This document shows, in pieces, positions 9,116 to 18,506 of a stretch of DNA of 21,037 nt. A program made the translations under genes and the position numbers. The notes beneath the pieces were generated by a model. The model made no database searches. It worked only from the letters and a program-made list of their open reading frames with translations, and had not been told where the DNA came from. How positions within the stretch are numbered: position 1 is the first letter of the stretch; each line of letters starts with the position of its first letter. Source of the DNA: Prorocentrum cordatum (lineage: Eukaryota; Sar; Dinophyceae; Prorocentrales; Prorocentraceae); NCBI GenBank assembly GCA_963575745.1, contig CAUYUJ010005636.1:525292-546328 (forward strand). Reading direction: 5' to 3'.

Positions 9116-10091
9116 GAGGGTGGTGGAGGGAAACAGTGTCAGACCCAAGTGGGTCGCCATCGCCCTAACCTTGTTCGGGCGGTGTGCCCCTCGCTTTAGG
9201 ACAAAGGGTGACACGGGGATGACACGGGAGTGGACGCCCAGGGAAGACGAATAAGTGCCAGGAAGACGTTGGGCAGTCAAAGCGATGATGTGCACGAGGG
9301 TCTAGACACATGGTTTCGAGCATTTGTTGCGAGGATGTCTTTGGCCAGAGTCCATCTGTCAATACTTCGGGGCTCCTCGCATCGAGTCTCCATGGGACTT
9401 CGTAGGCATTGATTTTTGTCTGGGTCTTATTTGGGCGGCAGCGGTGAGGACGCACGAAGGATGATGATGGTGAGGGGGGGGGGGCACCGGTAACGGCTAG
9501 GATTGCGGCGATTGTCACGAGGACGAGTGGAGTAAAGACATTGTCGGGAGGGGACGTCGATGTAGAATCCTCACGGGTCCAATTCCTCAACGTTCCTCGT
9601 GTCATCGTGGTCGATTCGTCCTCTTCCCCGTATCCCTCCCCGCTCCCCCGTGCGACCCATCCCATTCCCATCCCCTCCGTGTCTTGATGCCGATGGTTGT
9701 TCGGTGATCATGGTGATGACGAGGGCCCCGAGGATGAGGATGGCGATCATTACCATGACAGGCCAGTTCTTACAAGCTCGCTGGGTATATCGTTGGACGG
9801 ACCTCGCAACGCATATCACACAATCACCATCCACAGCGAGCGCGCTTGATCTGCTTACCCCTAGCAGTATCTAGCAAACCCAATCGCCCAACAGTGTGTG
9901 AACGTGGCACTCGAGAAATTAAAGTAAGCGGGCTAGGCAGCCCAGCACCAGCATGACAATACGGGCGAAGCATACTAAGTGGCACGGCTGTCAGACGAGA
10001 TCGTCTTTCTACTTCGCCATTGTTGCGTCTGGCCAACATGCATACATGTGAGCAGTGACCCTCTGACACTGCAATCTGCAACACGCTCGAA
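9116..10091. other. Intergenic spacer without a supportable gene
   Basis: Nearly 1 kb between the 3' end of the one-exon gene and the 5' acceptor of the large gene. Two overlapping minus-strand frames (9671-9165 and 9834-9571) contain short hydrophobic runs (VTIAAILAV and VMVMIAILILGALVITMI) but sit in ATC/GTC-rich, low-complexity DNA and have no protein-like flanks. I do not call a gene. Confidence 0.5.
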
Positions 10092-11294
10092 CTACTTCAC
10101 CTCCGCGGGCGGCGGAGGCTTGAACTCAGCAAACTGTGGGGCGATCGGGACGGCGTCGCCACTCACGACCTTCGAAGGCCCATTCGAAGACCCGCGGCGG
10201 GATGGAAAACTGCCTTTCAGCGCTGCACCGACCTTCGAGACTGGCATGGGGACGCCGAGACGGCGCCCAACCCTTGTCGGCTTGGCGCCCGCCCCATTGG
10301 CCTTGGCATCGCATTGGGCGCCAGACTCAGGGGCTTTGATGCCCAGGCGGCGCCGTTTCGGAGATCCTACTGCGGTGCCACCTGCAGGCGTCTGGATCTG
10401 GACCCCGCCCTCCTGCCCCTCCTCATCGAAGACAGCTGCCGACTTGCGGAACATGATGTTCAGCTGCTCGCAGAAGTCACCTCCGTCCTGGCGCACGGTG
10501 GCGGTGCGGTAGCTGTGGTTGTTGTCAATGTATAGCTTCGCCTGCCTGGGGATCTTGAGGATGGCCTCGGACTTGTCGACTATCGATTTCACGGTGCATG
10601 TGGTGCCAATGACTGCAATCGAGAAGTGGCCAGCCGTGTCAAAATCAACTGGAAGCACGAGACCTTTACCACGGTGGCCCTTCAGCACGTATTGCTCCTG
10701 GATGTATGTGATGACGCCTCCTTTCGTGCGACACTGCATTGGGATCGTGTCGGACATCTCGACGTCGCAGAGGTAGGTTATGAGCTGCTGCACGGTGCCC
10801 TTGTTCTGCATGCGCTCCCCCTTCTTCAAGAGAAGCCTGAGGTTCGGCTTTGAAAACGCACTGGCATCGCATGCAGTCAGGGCCCTCATCAGCGTTGTGA
10901 CGTTGACATCGTCAAAGCGGGAACGATTGCGATTAAATGGGACGTCGTCGTCTGGCTCTGCATCTGGGTCAGGGCCCTTGGAGGCACCCACAGGAGCAGG
11001 CTCATGAACATCACATGCTTGAGACTGCTCGGGCGAGTTGGCAGGTGCATTCTTGATCGCCAGCGTTGCCGCAGAGGGTGAAGGAGCTGCAGCTCGAGGG
11101 CTCGGCAGTGGGGAGGTCGGATCGCTCAGCAGGCCGTTGTTGACAAGGTCTTGCTCCACCCGCCAGCACTCATCAGGCTTCGCCTTGAGAATGGCAGTCA
11201 CGCGCTCGAAACGAGCCTGCTGTTCGAACTCCTTCGCTTTCAATCGCAAACGGTGGGACTTCTGCTCCTTAGTCTCTCCCGCACGCGGCGCCAT
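10092..11294 (-). CDS. Putative nuclear protein of unknown function, single exon, 400 aa
   Basis: I do not recognise a family. The chosen start is the ATG at 11294 (context GGCATGG, strong). An in-frame ATG at 11468 (weak context) would add 58 residues, part of them encoded by a tandem GAGACCTC repeat that looks more like leader. The N-terminal ~60 residues are charged and likely helical (KEQKSHRLRLKAKEFEQQ). A Ser/Pro/Ala linker follows, then an acidic stretch (DPDAEPDDD). A compact central region (about residues 115-290) holds most of the hydrophobic pattern, including THLMRAL-like and QLITYLCDVEM helices and GKGLVLPVDFDTAGHFSIAV, likely beta strands. The C-terminal ~100 residues are disordered and contain SPKRRRLG near residue 311, a classical nuclear signal. 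The stop is TAG at 10092. GAG|GTGAAG just before it could be a donor, but no phase-matched exon follows. Confidence 0.7.
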   Translation of the reverse strand: MAPRAGETKEQKSHRLRLKAKEFEQQARFERVTAILKAKPDECWRVEQDLVNNGLLSDPTSPLPSPRAAAPSPSAATLAIKNAPANSPEQSQACDVHEPAPVGASKGPDPDAEPDDDVPFNRNRSRFDDVNVTTLMRALTACDASAFSKPNLRLLLKKGERMQNKGTVQQLITYLCDVEMSDTIPMQCRTKGGVITYIQEQYVLKGHRGKGLVLPVDFDTAGHFSIAVIGTTCTVKSIVDKSEAILKIPRQAKLYIDNNHSYRTATVRQDGGDFCEQLNIMFRKSAAVFDEEGQEGGVQIQTPAGGTAVGSPKRRRLGIKAPESGAQCDAKANGAGAKPTRVGRRLGVPMPVSKVGAALKGSFPSRRGSSNGPSKVVSGDAVPIAPQFAEFKPPPPAEVK

Positions 11295-11480
11295 GCCGTG
11301 TAGCCCCAGACCCCGAGACCTCGAGACCTCGAGACAGACCAGAAACGCACTGTCCGTGCCAAAACAGCTGCGGGACAACTGGACTGACAGCGACGACGCC
11401 GACGCAAACAGGGCTGGCGACTCAAAGGACATATCTCTGCAGGTGGACCCATTCAGCACCCAGAACATTCACCGAATCCC

Positions 11481-11515
11481 CTCAAGAGAGAGGAGAAGAA
11501 AAGGCGAGACAGAGG
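11481..11515 (-). promoter_or_regulatory. Possible trans-splice acceptor upstream of the one-exon gene
   Basis: The minus strand reads a long pyrimidine tract (CTTTTCTTCTCCTCTCTCTT) ending in GAG at 11483-11481, 12 bases before the upstream in-frame ATG (11468) and 186 before the preferred ATG (11294). This fits a spliced-leader acceptor in form only. No leader relic follows it. Confidence 0.35.
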
Positions 11516-12457
11516 ATACTGAGACAGGCTGAGACACGCAAAGGATGAGCAGGGCCTAGAACACAGAGGCGACGCTTGGAGCTCGCACTAGCTTTTATGG
11601 GGGGCACTGCGTCACCCCACCATCCCCTGTCAAACACACAATAGTCACGAATGCAGCGTCGCATCAGCGAACTTTTCACGCAGCGTGTCACGTAAACAAC
11701 ATCAACAAATCATTCAACAAAATGTTCGTGACCACCTACGCACACATGAAACGGAATCAAACCCAACACCCTTGCCCTAGCCCGAGACCTCATAACACCG
11801 AAATTGAGCCTGACAAGCACATGTAGTGTGCTCGAATGTGTTGTTGTTCCTCCTCGTCCTTGGATCCTTCTCCTCCCGTCCTCCTCCTCCTCCCATTCCT
11901 CCTCCTACTCCATTTCTTCCTCCGCCTTCTCCTCCAACATCCTCGTCCTCCTTGTTCTCCCCTCCCTCCCTTTTTGCGACGTGGTAAACGGCGCGTGCCT
12001 ACGGGCACGCCCGACTCATGGGCACCGTTCCACGCGACAGTCGTTTGAGCAGCCGCATCGGGGGTGGTGCTCCGATCGTGCCGCGATCGACGTCGCGCAA
12101 GGCAAGCGCAGCATAGTGTTTCTGATTGCCAGCGCGCTCAGGTGGAGGAGGGCGCGCGTCGTTGGGTTTGCCCTAGGATTTGTTCAGTTTCGGAGCGCAT
12201 GTGCATTCGTGTTTTACGCGGGTGCGCGCGCACACCGTGATGCACCATGCGCGTCAGCCAGGCCAAAGCCGACCGTTTGGATGTCGGGAACACCCGACGC
12301 TTTCCAAGGGTGTGGGCGCATTGAAGCAGCAACGCGGGTGATGGTAGAATGTAGTTGGATATTCTTGATATATCAACCGTCTGAGGTTGCCCGCCAACCC
12401 CATCTACCCCGACCCCATATCCGTTCTCCTGATCACTGCCCTGGGGCCCACCCCTAC
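11516..12457. other. Intergenic spacer with a pyrimidine-rich tract
   Basis: Separates the methyltransferase stop from the next gene. The plus strand is pyrimidine-rich at about 11845-11975 (TCC/CTC repeats). A small stem (GCGTGCC/GGCACGC around TACG) lies at 11993-12010. The long plus-strand frame across 11804-12940 runs through this tract and antisense to the last methyltransferase exon, and has no protein-like pattern. No gene is supported. Confidence 0.55.
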
Positions 12458-14890
12458 CTAATCCGAGTCGTCGATCACAATCATGCTCGGGGGGCGGCGG
12501 CAGCTGGGGCGAGACGGTCGAGACGCGAAGCCGATGTTGTCGGCCTCGTCGCCGTCGTCGCCCTCCTCCCGCCTCCGCTTCAGGGAGAGGGCCCTCGTGA
12601 GCAGGCACGATGTCCGGTGGCGGGTCGTCACGCGCACGTACATGTAGACCAAGCGCATGATGTGTGCATGCATAGCGTTCCCAGATTGCTCAGACATAGC
12701 AAGCCTGTTCCTCGGCGGCTGACCGTACAGGGTCCTACGGTTCCAAAGGGGGAGGAGGGAGGGGGGGGGGGGGGACAGGAGAAGGAAGAGGAGCAGGAGG
12801 AGAAGGAGGAGGGGGAAGGAGACGGGGGGGGCAAAGGCGGAGGGGGGGAGAGGGGGGAGGCAGGAAGCGGGGGGGGCAGGATGGGGGAGCAGGAGCGGGA
12901 GCGAGAAGAGGAGCAGGATGAGCAGAGGGGAGGAGCATGAGACGGAGGCAACGAGGAGGGGGGAGGAGAAGCACCCCTCGTGCAAAGGGGAACTCTGGAC
13001 GTATTTCCAGAGTGAGGAGGCCGAACGGTCATTCATTCACTGTGCTTGGGTGCGAAGCTGAAATGGGGATCCACGGCGAAGATTCTCGCCGTTGTTTTGT
13101 CGCGTCGTTCGCGCCCATGCCCGCCCGCGACCCGCTCCCGACCCGCCCGCGACCCGCCGCGCGACCCACCCGCGACTCCCGCGACCCACCTGCGACCCAC
13201 CCGCGACCCACCTCGCGACCCACCCCGCGCCCGCCCCCTCACTATTATCCGCAATTGCGGGGTGCTACGTAGTTTCCCCACGCCAGTCCTATCGATTGAA
13301 AACGAACTGCATCCGTATCCGAAGAACTGCTCCAGCGCGGGGAACCCCTGGGCCAGGAGGAGCTCCCGGGGAGACAGCCATCGAGAGACCGCGGGAAGGG
13401 GGAACTCACTGCTCTTATCTGCCCATATGAAATGGCAATTGCGGATCACGGTTTGGAGGGTGCCATCCTGACCCGATGTGGAAGTCCTGTGGTCTGGGTT
13501 TTGATTCAAACTCCAGGATCGGCCAGGGTATTGCCGCCGGTATCCCTGTAAGAAATTGTACTCCATGTCGTTCAAAGCGTACTCGAAAGGGTCAGGGGTC
13601 TCGCCTAGCACCACGGGGCCCGAGAGCAGACGAGCGCGACTCGTCGGGCGCGAGGTCGCCCAGGCGATCTCCTCGGGCGGCGGCGCGAGCGGGGATGAGA
13701 AAGCCGGGACATGGGGGGATGGGGAAGGGGGGTGGGGGGGCGAGGAGGAGGAGGAGGAGGAGGAGGAGGAGGAAGAGGAGGAGGAAGAGGAAGAAGTGGA
13801 AGTTCAAAATACCAGGGGGGGGGGGATGGGGGCGGGTGGGAGGGGAGAGCGAGGAGGAGGGGAGGAGGAGGGAAGAGGGAGGAGAGAGGGAGAGTCGGAG
13901 GAGGAGGAGGGCAAGGAGGGGCGGAGAGGATTTCATTGTGCCCCGGCAGGGGGCGCAAGCCCGCAAGTCCTCGGCCAATTCCGAAGCATCCTCCTGGAAG
14001 AACTCCCGGAATGACATGGACGACTCACGCTCGAACAGCTTGGTGAATACATTCATGGGGATATTCCAGAAATGGCATTTCAGCTTGTGCCTGAGGATGC
14101 AATACTTTCTCGGACGCTTGCCCGGCCAGCCATAGTAGCGAGGGTCCAGGATGCAGCACTCCACGTGATACATGGGCAAGAACATTATCAAGTAATTAAC
14201 CTGAAACCCCTTGACGTTCTCGTGGCAGACGACCGGTTCCTGGAGGACGCGCCTCAGGGCGATCCAGATCAAGAAGAAGAGGGCAGCGCGCCCGTCGAAG
14301 CCACCCTGAGCCCCCATGCTAGACCAGTCGACGCATGGCGACCCCGCAATATGCGTTTGAGCCTGCAAAAGGCGGCACCGTCTATTATGCCGCCTGCACC
14401 ATGCATTCAATTTAACCACGCCCGATGAGTTCTCGAGGATCGCTGGCTGCAGTACTTCAAATACCCCTACGCAGGTGTTGGTCTTGAGAACAGCTTGGGC
14501 CCAGTCCTGCAAGTCGTCGTGGACGAAGTCGACGATGTCGCCGAAGAGGCATTGGGGCCCGTGCGGGTGGACCAACAACTCAGAGATCGACTCCTCGTTC
14601 CGCTCGATCCCCGACAGATGAACTGCCCGCGGGGGCGCCTCGCTGCCTGGGGAGCCCATGTCGCGGAGCTTCTGCTGCGCTGCCTCCGCCAGGATCCCAG
14701 TAGACATCCCTACAGTATCGATCCTGCGGGGGAGCAGCGACGAAACTCTAATCCAGGCAAGAAGCCCGCCCAGGGGGAGAGGCCTGGGGAGACGGAGATC
14801 GGCCCTCCCGAGGGCCATGTTTCGGGCCCCTGGACCGTCAGAAAGGGTCTCAGTCTCGGATGAACGCCAGTCCTGGGGAAGGTGTCGGGG

Positions 14891-14935
<45 letters not shown>

Positions 14936-14961
14936 TCGTCGCCGTCGTCGGCGTCGGCGCC

Positions 14962-14998
<37 letters not shown>

Positions 14999-16439
14999 TC
15001 GTCGTCGTCGTCGACGTCGGCGTCGTTAACCCCGGAGTCCCCGAAAACGCTGTAGAGATCTCGTCCTGCCCAATCGCATCCCGAAGCTGACGAACAGCTT
15101 GTCCAGCAAGGGACTCATCCTCAGCCGTCGGATCACAATGGTCGCGGCGCAAACCTCCAAGCTCCCTCTGCAGCACGTCCAAGTCGCACAGCGGAGACTC
15201 GAACAATTGTTTCAAAGACGCCACCTGCACCTGATGCGGCTGCTCCGCGTTGCACGGCGCGCACCGCGCGCACTCGAAGATGCTGTCCTCCTCCACGTCG
15301 ACGGCCCCGATCGAGCCCAAGGGCCCGAAGCGGCCACCTGGTCGCTCAGCCTCAACCTCTTCTGGCGCCGGCTCCGTCTCAAAGGGCGCGGGCTGGGCGC
15401 GAGCCCCCTCGAGACCAACGCGCCCATCCTTGCCTGGCGCGCCGTCGGCGGCAGGCGACGCGACGAGGCTGCCGCCATCGGCGTCAAGCATCACCTCCTC
15501 TGAGCTGGTGCCCGCAACATCACCTGGCACTCCATCGGCGTCTGGCGGCGCGCCGTCGCAGCCACTGCCGCCATCGCGGACGTCGGCGGCGGGCGGCCGA
15601 GGGGCCCCCGGGGCGCCGCCGTGGGCGGCTGCGCTGGTGTCGTCGTCTGCCGCCTCTTCGTGTCCGGGCGCGCCGTTGGCTGGCGGGCTGTCGGCGGCGG
15701 GAGGCGCGCCGCTGCTGCCGCTGCCGCCGTCGGCGGCGGGCGGCGCGCCGCTGCGGGGCGGCCCAGGGGCCCCCGTGGCGCCGCCATGGAGGGCCGCGCC
15801 AGGGGCGTCGACCGCGGCAGGTCCAACAGGTTCAGCATGTCCATCATGTCCACTTGCGCTGCTGGCGGAAGGCCCCGGCCCTGGAAGCTCTTGCACCCGC
15901 GCCCCAGCCCCGACTTGGGAATTGACTTCGATGTAGTCGTAGACGATGGGCGTGAGCGAAGGCAACAGGTCGGCCTTTGACCAGTATATGAAAGCTTCCG
16001 AGCCGCCCCTGCCCGCAATCGCAATGGGGCGCACAAGTGCACGAGGATTCTTAAACACCCAAGCCACAAGCACCTTGCGCTTCCAAGCTCCCAACCTGGC
16101 GTGCACGTCGTCCCATGTCCACAGATGTTTGTCTCTATGTTCCATGAACTCTTCGGGGCTCGTGAAGGTTATGGTTTTCTCGAACTCAACCAAGCCGCGA
16201 ACGAGAAAGGCACCTGGGGCCGCCTTGGACTGCGCAATGTCGATCATGTCTCCCTCCTTGACGGTGCCCCCAGGCGCCCAGTTTCGAATCTCCCACTTCT
16301 TGGCACCACTGACGACATTGCTTGCGTGGGGGTCTTGCATAAGCAATGCCTTGCGCACGATGCCGTTCGGGATCTCCTGACGAATGGGGCCCATGGAGAC
16401 CACCGGCGCCGCGCCGCGACCGCGGCCGCGAGGGGGCAT
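12458..16439 (-). CDS. ASCH domain - C-5 cytosine DNA methyltransferase fusion, four exons, ~927 aa
   Basis: Predicted to bind nucleic acid through ASCH and methylate cytosine in nuclear DNA using S-adenosylmethionine. Exons: 16439-15031, 14723-13942, 13604-13289, 12734-12458; joined length is 2,784 bases, 928 codons. The ASCH (PUA-like) domain spans about residues 31-141 (SGAKKWEIRNWAPGG, then GDMIDIAQS). An Ala/Pro/Gly/Asp linker with PPAADG-type repeats follows to about 370, then CARCAPC. Methyltransferase motifs in canonical order: I TAFSGTPGIDTVG (463-475, split by intron 1), II E510, III GDI (531-533), IV GSPCVDWSSMG with catalytic Cys600, VI HENVKGF (637-643), VIII YYGWPGKRPRKYCI, target-recognition region about 685-800, IX RWLSPRELLLAQGFP (805-819), X EQSGNAMH (851-858). 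The tail has KRRR and ends MIVIDDSD, like a SUMO-interaction motif. Acceptor CCGCAG|GC abuts the chosen ATG, so a 5' exon or trans-splicing is possible. The domain is confident; the single-protein fusion is inferred from phase. Confidence 0.8.
12735..13288 (-). other. Intron 3 of the methyltransferase gene, simple-repeat filled
   Basis: 554 bases between ATCGATAG|GACTGG and CCGTAG|GACCCT. Both junctions contain TAGGAC, giving a GA-AG intron joining motif IX to motif X. A canonical alternative, GGC|GTGGGG (donor after 13282) to GGTCAG|CCG (acceptor before 12718), also keeps frame and would shorten the protein by three residues. On the coding strand the interior has GGGTGGGTCGC-type repeats (13117-13240), then C/T-rich tracts (12745-12965). 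Confidence 0.6.
13117..13240. repeat. Short tandem GCGACCCACC-type repeat, G-rich on the sense strand
   Basis: About eleven variants of (C)GCGACCC(A/G)CC in a row, with period 9-12 bases. The minus (sense) strand has repeated runs of three Gs (GGGTGGGTCGC), a pattern compatible with G-quadruplex formation. It lies in intron 3 of the methyltransferase gene. Confidence 0.6.
13605..13941 (-). other. Intron 2 of the methyltransferase gene (GC-AG) with a (CCT)n tract
   Basis: 337 bases between TGCCGGG|GCACAA and GTGCTAG|GCGAGA, phase 1 on both sides; GGC is shared at the junctions. It separates motif VIII from the target-recognition region. The coding strand is a CCT/CTC microsatellite (about 13744-13935) interrupted by a C run. 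A second acceptor, TTTCTTACAG (within exon 3), has a better pyrimidine tract but would delete protein-like residues. Confidence 0.55.
14724..15030 (-). other. Intron 1 of the methyltransferase gene (GT-AG) made largely of ACG/GTC trinucleotide repeat
   Basis: 307 bases between CCGGG|GTTAAC and CTCCCCCGCAG|GATCG, phase 2 on both sides. Splicing joins TAFSGTPG to IDTVGMSTG and rebuilds methyltransferase motif I. The interior holds a GTC/ACG trinucleotide array (about 14892-15020), with GGC/GTC interruptions. Unspliced, the frame continues through the repeat as poly-Thr/Pro to a stop at 14850, so retention would give an ASCH-only protein. Confidence 0.75.
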
Positions 16440-17444
16440 GCCTGCGGGCGCGGGGGGGGGCGGCCGGGTAGGACGGGAGGAAAGGGAAGGAGGAGGAGGA
16501 GGAGGAGGAGGAGGAGGAGGACGAAAAAAGGGAGGAGGAGGAGGGCGAGGAGGAGGCCGACAACGACTCAGACGACGACGACGTCGACGACGACGACGAC
16601 GACCACTCAACGACGACGACGTCGTTTCCACCCGCTGCCTGGCCAGGCGCAATGCCGCCGCTGGACGCGGGGGCCGGGCCAGCGCGCCGCGCCGCGCGGG
16701 CTGGCTCTCGGGCAGCGGCAGACGCCCAGGTTCCCCGCGGGGACTGGCTCTCCCCCCAGGCCCCTGGCCCTCGAGGGCCCCCCGCCGAGACCTCATCTGG
16801 GACCTCGGGTGACCTCGGCCTACGAGAACCCTCCCGGGCCACCTGGGGGCTTTTCGGGCGTTCGCCCTTTTCGGGCCCCAGGAGCCCCCATCGTCGCCAC
16901 GGCTGGAACCCTATGAAATTCTGGCCAAAACGCACCCCGGGGAGGGGGGGGGGCGACGACGACGACGACGACGACAACGACGACAATGACAACGACGACG
17001 ATGATGACGACGACGAGTTTCTCGACCGCACTCGCGGGTCTGGCTTGGGAGTTATTTCGCCCAAGGGTGTTTTCCAGCGGCGCGCCTCGCCGAGAGCGTC
17101 GCGGGGGGGGGGCCAGGGCCCAGGCCCCCGGAATCTCGATCGAGGCCCCAAGCCCCTCGGGCACTCGGGTCAGGGGAGGAGGACGAGGAGGAGGATAAGA
17201 GGAGAAGGAGGAGGAGGAAGAAGAAGAGAAGGAAAGGGGGAAGGAGGATGGATGTCGCCCCGCCTCGATGAGCCGGCGTAGTGTACATGTGCGTTCGCGG
17301 GCGGCGCTGAAGCTGCAGCATCATATAATGGCAAATCTAGACGACCCACAGTTCTAGACAGCATGCCACTACATCAATGTAGATTTACACTCCACACTCT
17401 ACTACGCTCACAACTTTCACGGAGGCGCCTGCGTTCACTGACAG
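16440..17444. other. Low-complexity spacer between two genes; possible 5' exon not resolved
   Basis: On the minus strand it is a series of (CCT)n (16490-16555), (GTC)n (16565-16622 and 16950-17020) and CCTCCT/TTC tracts (17170-17250), separated by GC-rich sequence. The acceptor CCCGCAG at 16443-16442 ends the pyrimidine-rich tract just before the methyltransferase-gene ATG. A direct repeat CTTTTCGGGC lies at 16850 and 16867. A frame around 16905-16950 (GVRFGQNFIGFQPWRRWG) could belong to an upstream exon, but no phase-consistent join was found. Confidence 0.45.
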
Positions 17445-18123
17445 CTAGTAGGGTGCAGGGAGCAGGGCCTCAATGCGCGGGCGCGGCGCATTGCGGTACG
17501 GCTGGAAATCATTCGCCAGCCTGCGAAGCAGGCGCGCAAAATGGCGGCTCCTCACGCGGCCAAGGCACTCAGCGCGGAGGAGGCGGACGTTGTCGGTGCG
17601 GGACCGAAGGAGGAGCGTGAGAAGGGAATCAGGAGCAGAAGGATGAGGAGACGGGGGGCGGGACACGGGAAACCTCTCTCTGTGCCACGCCCCGCATGCG
17701 GTGCACACCAGCATCGTGCCGCGCAGCTCGCCATCGTCGTAACCCTCGGAATTCGGGATACCCCACAAGTGGTGGGTGACGTGCACCATGCCCGTCAGGC
17801 GCGAGAGCTGGCCCCCTCCCCGCTCCCAGTTGAATGGCACGGGCATGAACAGGTAGCCCGGGATGATGATGAAGTAATCCTACAAGCCAAATAAACACAA
17901 CATTACACCGTTCCATCATGAAACCATTAGGGGGAACTCGTGGAACTCGCCCCGGGCCCCAAGAACAGGAATATATAATGGGAAGGATTCGGTTGGCAGG
18001 GGGGGCATGTTCTCGGATCGCGAGATCCTCACCGACGTTTGGGACCTCGACGAGGTGCCCCCGAGCGTTGGCGATGAACCTGTATGCCGCCTCGCGACGA
18101 TCGAAAATCCGCAGCGCGGCCAT
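17445..18123 (-). CDS. Small protein of unknown function, two exons, about 176 aa
   Basis: Not recognised. The ATG at 18123 has an ideal eukaryotic context (CGCCGCCATGG) and is the first ATG after a possible acceptor (GCTGCAG, 18183-18182). Exon 1 (18123-18028) encodes 32 residues (ALRIFDRREAAYRFIANARG...). A 148-base intron (18027-17880) is bounded by GGTGAG|GATCTC and TTGTAG|GATTAC, a GA-AG intron with AGGAT at both ends and phase 0. Exon 2 starts DYFIIIPGYLFMPVPFNW and includes VHVTHHLWGIP and a CTACGAWH (CxxC) stretch. From about residue 105 the sequence becomes Ser/Pro/Leu/Arg-rich, so the true coding part may end earlier (GAGAG|GTTTCC is a possible donor) and continue in exons I cannot place. 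Residues upstream of the ATG are also open and partly protein-like. Confidence 0.5.
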
Positions 18124-18506
18124 GGCGGCGCGGTGCTGCGCCACCAGAAGCGCCCAGGTGCAAGCACGACCCAAAAAACGACTGCAGCAAATTGTCGCGA
18201 GATAATGAGATAATCTGGACGCCTCGCCCCGAGGGCACACGGGAGGAAGAGGGAGGGGGGATGACGGGGTGGAGGAGGAGGGGGGGGGGGGGAGCAGGAG
18301 GCCCGAGGGGGAGGGGGGGGAGGAGGAGGAGGAGGAGCAAGGGGCGCTGAGGACGCCCTCGCCTCTGCAGGGGCAGCCCGCCGCCGGCGCCAGCTCCGCG
18401 CCGAGGCGGCGCCCGGGCCAGCGCCCTGACGGCTGGCGCTGCTGGCGCGCGGGCGCGCGTAGCCGCCGTTGCGCTAGGCCCCGAAGCCCCCCCGAGACCC
18501 CCCCCT
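18124..18506. other. GC-rich and pyrimidine-tract spacer next to the satellite
   Basis: On the minus strand a CCT/C-run tract (18240-18345) precedes the possible acceptor at 18183-18182. 18350-18490 is Ala/Arg-coding GC-rich DNA on either strand, with no convincing gene. Confidence 0.4.

Noticed and set aside
9165-9834. Two overlapping minus-strand frames with transmembrane-like hydrophobic runs
   Set aside because: They lie in ATC/GTC-rich low-complexity DNA, overlap in different frames, and have no protein-like flanks or clear start.
11804-12940. Plus-strand open frame of 378 codons
   Set aside because: It is antisense to the last methyltransferase exon and to simple-repeat tracts; the C-terminal part is encoded by a purine microsatellite.
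14658-15029. Poly-Arg/poly-Val/poly-Thr frames over the GTC repeat
   Set aside because: Products of a trinucleotide repeat inside an intron; all frames are open.
12458-16439. Methyltransferase carried by a retrotransposon, as known in some dinoflagellates
   Set aside because: No reverse transcriptase, integrase, gag or long terminal repeats are visible, and the gene is split by several introns, which fits a host gene better.
17532-17552. Second possible spliced-leader relic (GCCATTTTG)
   Set aside because: Only nine bases match, which is likely by chance in this window, and no acceptor precedes it at the right distance.
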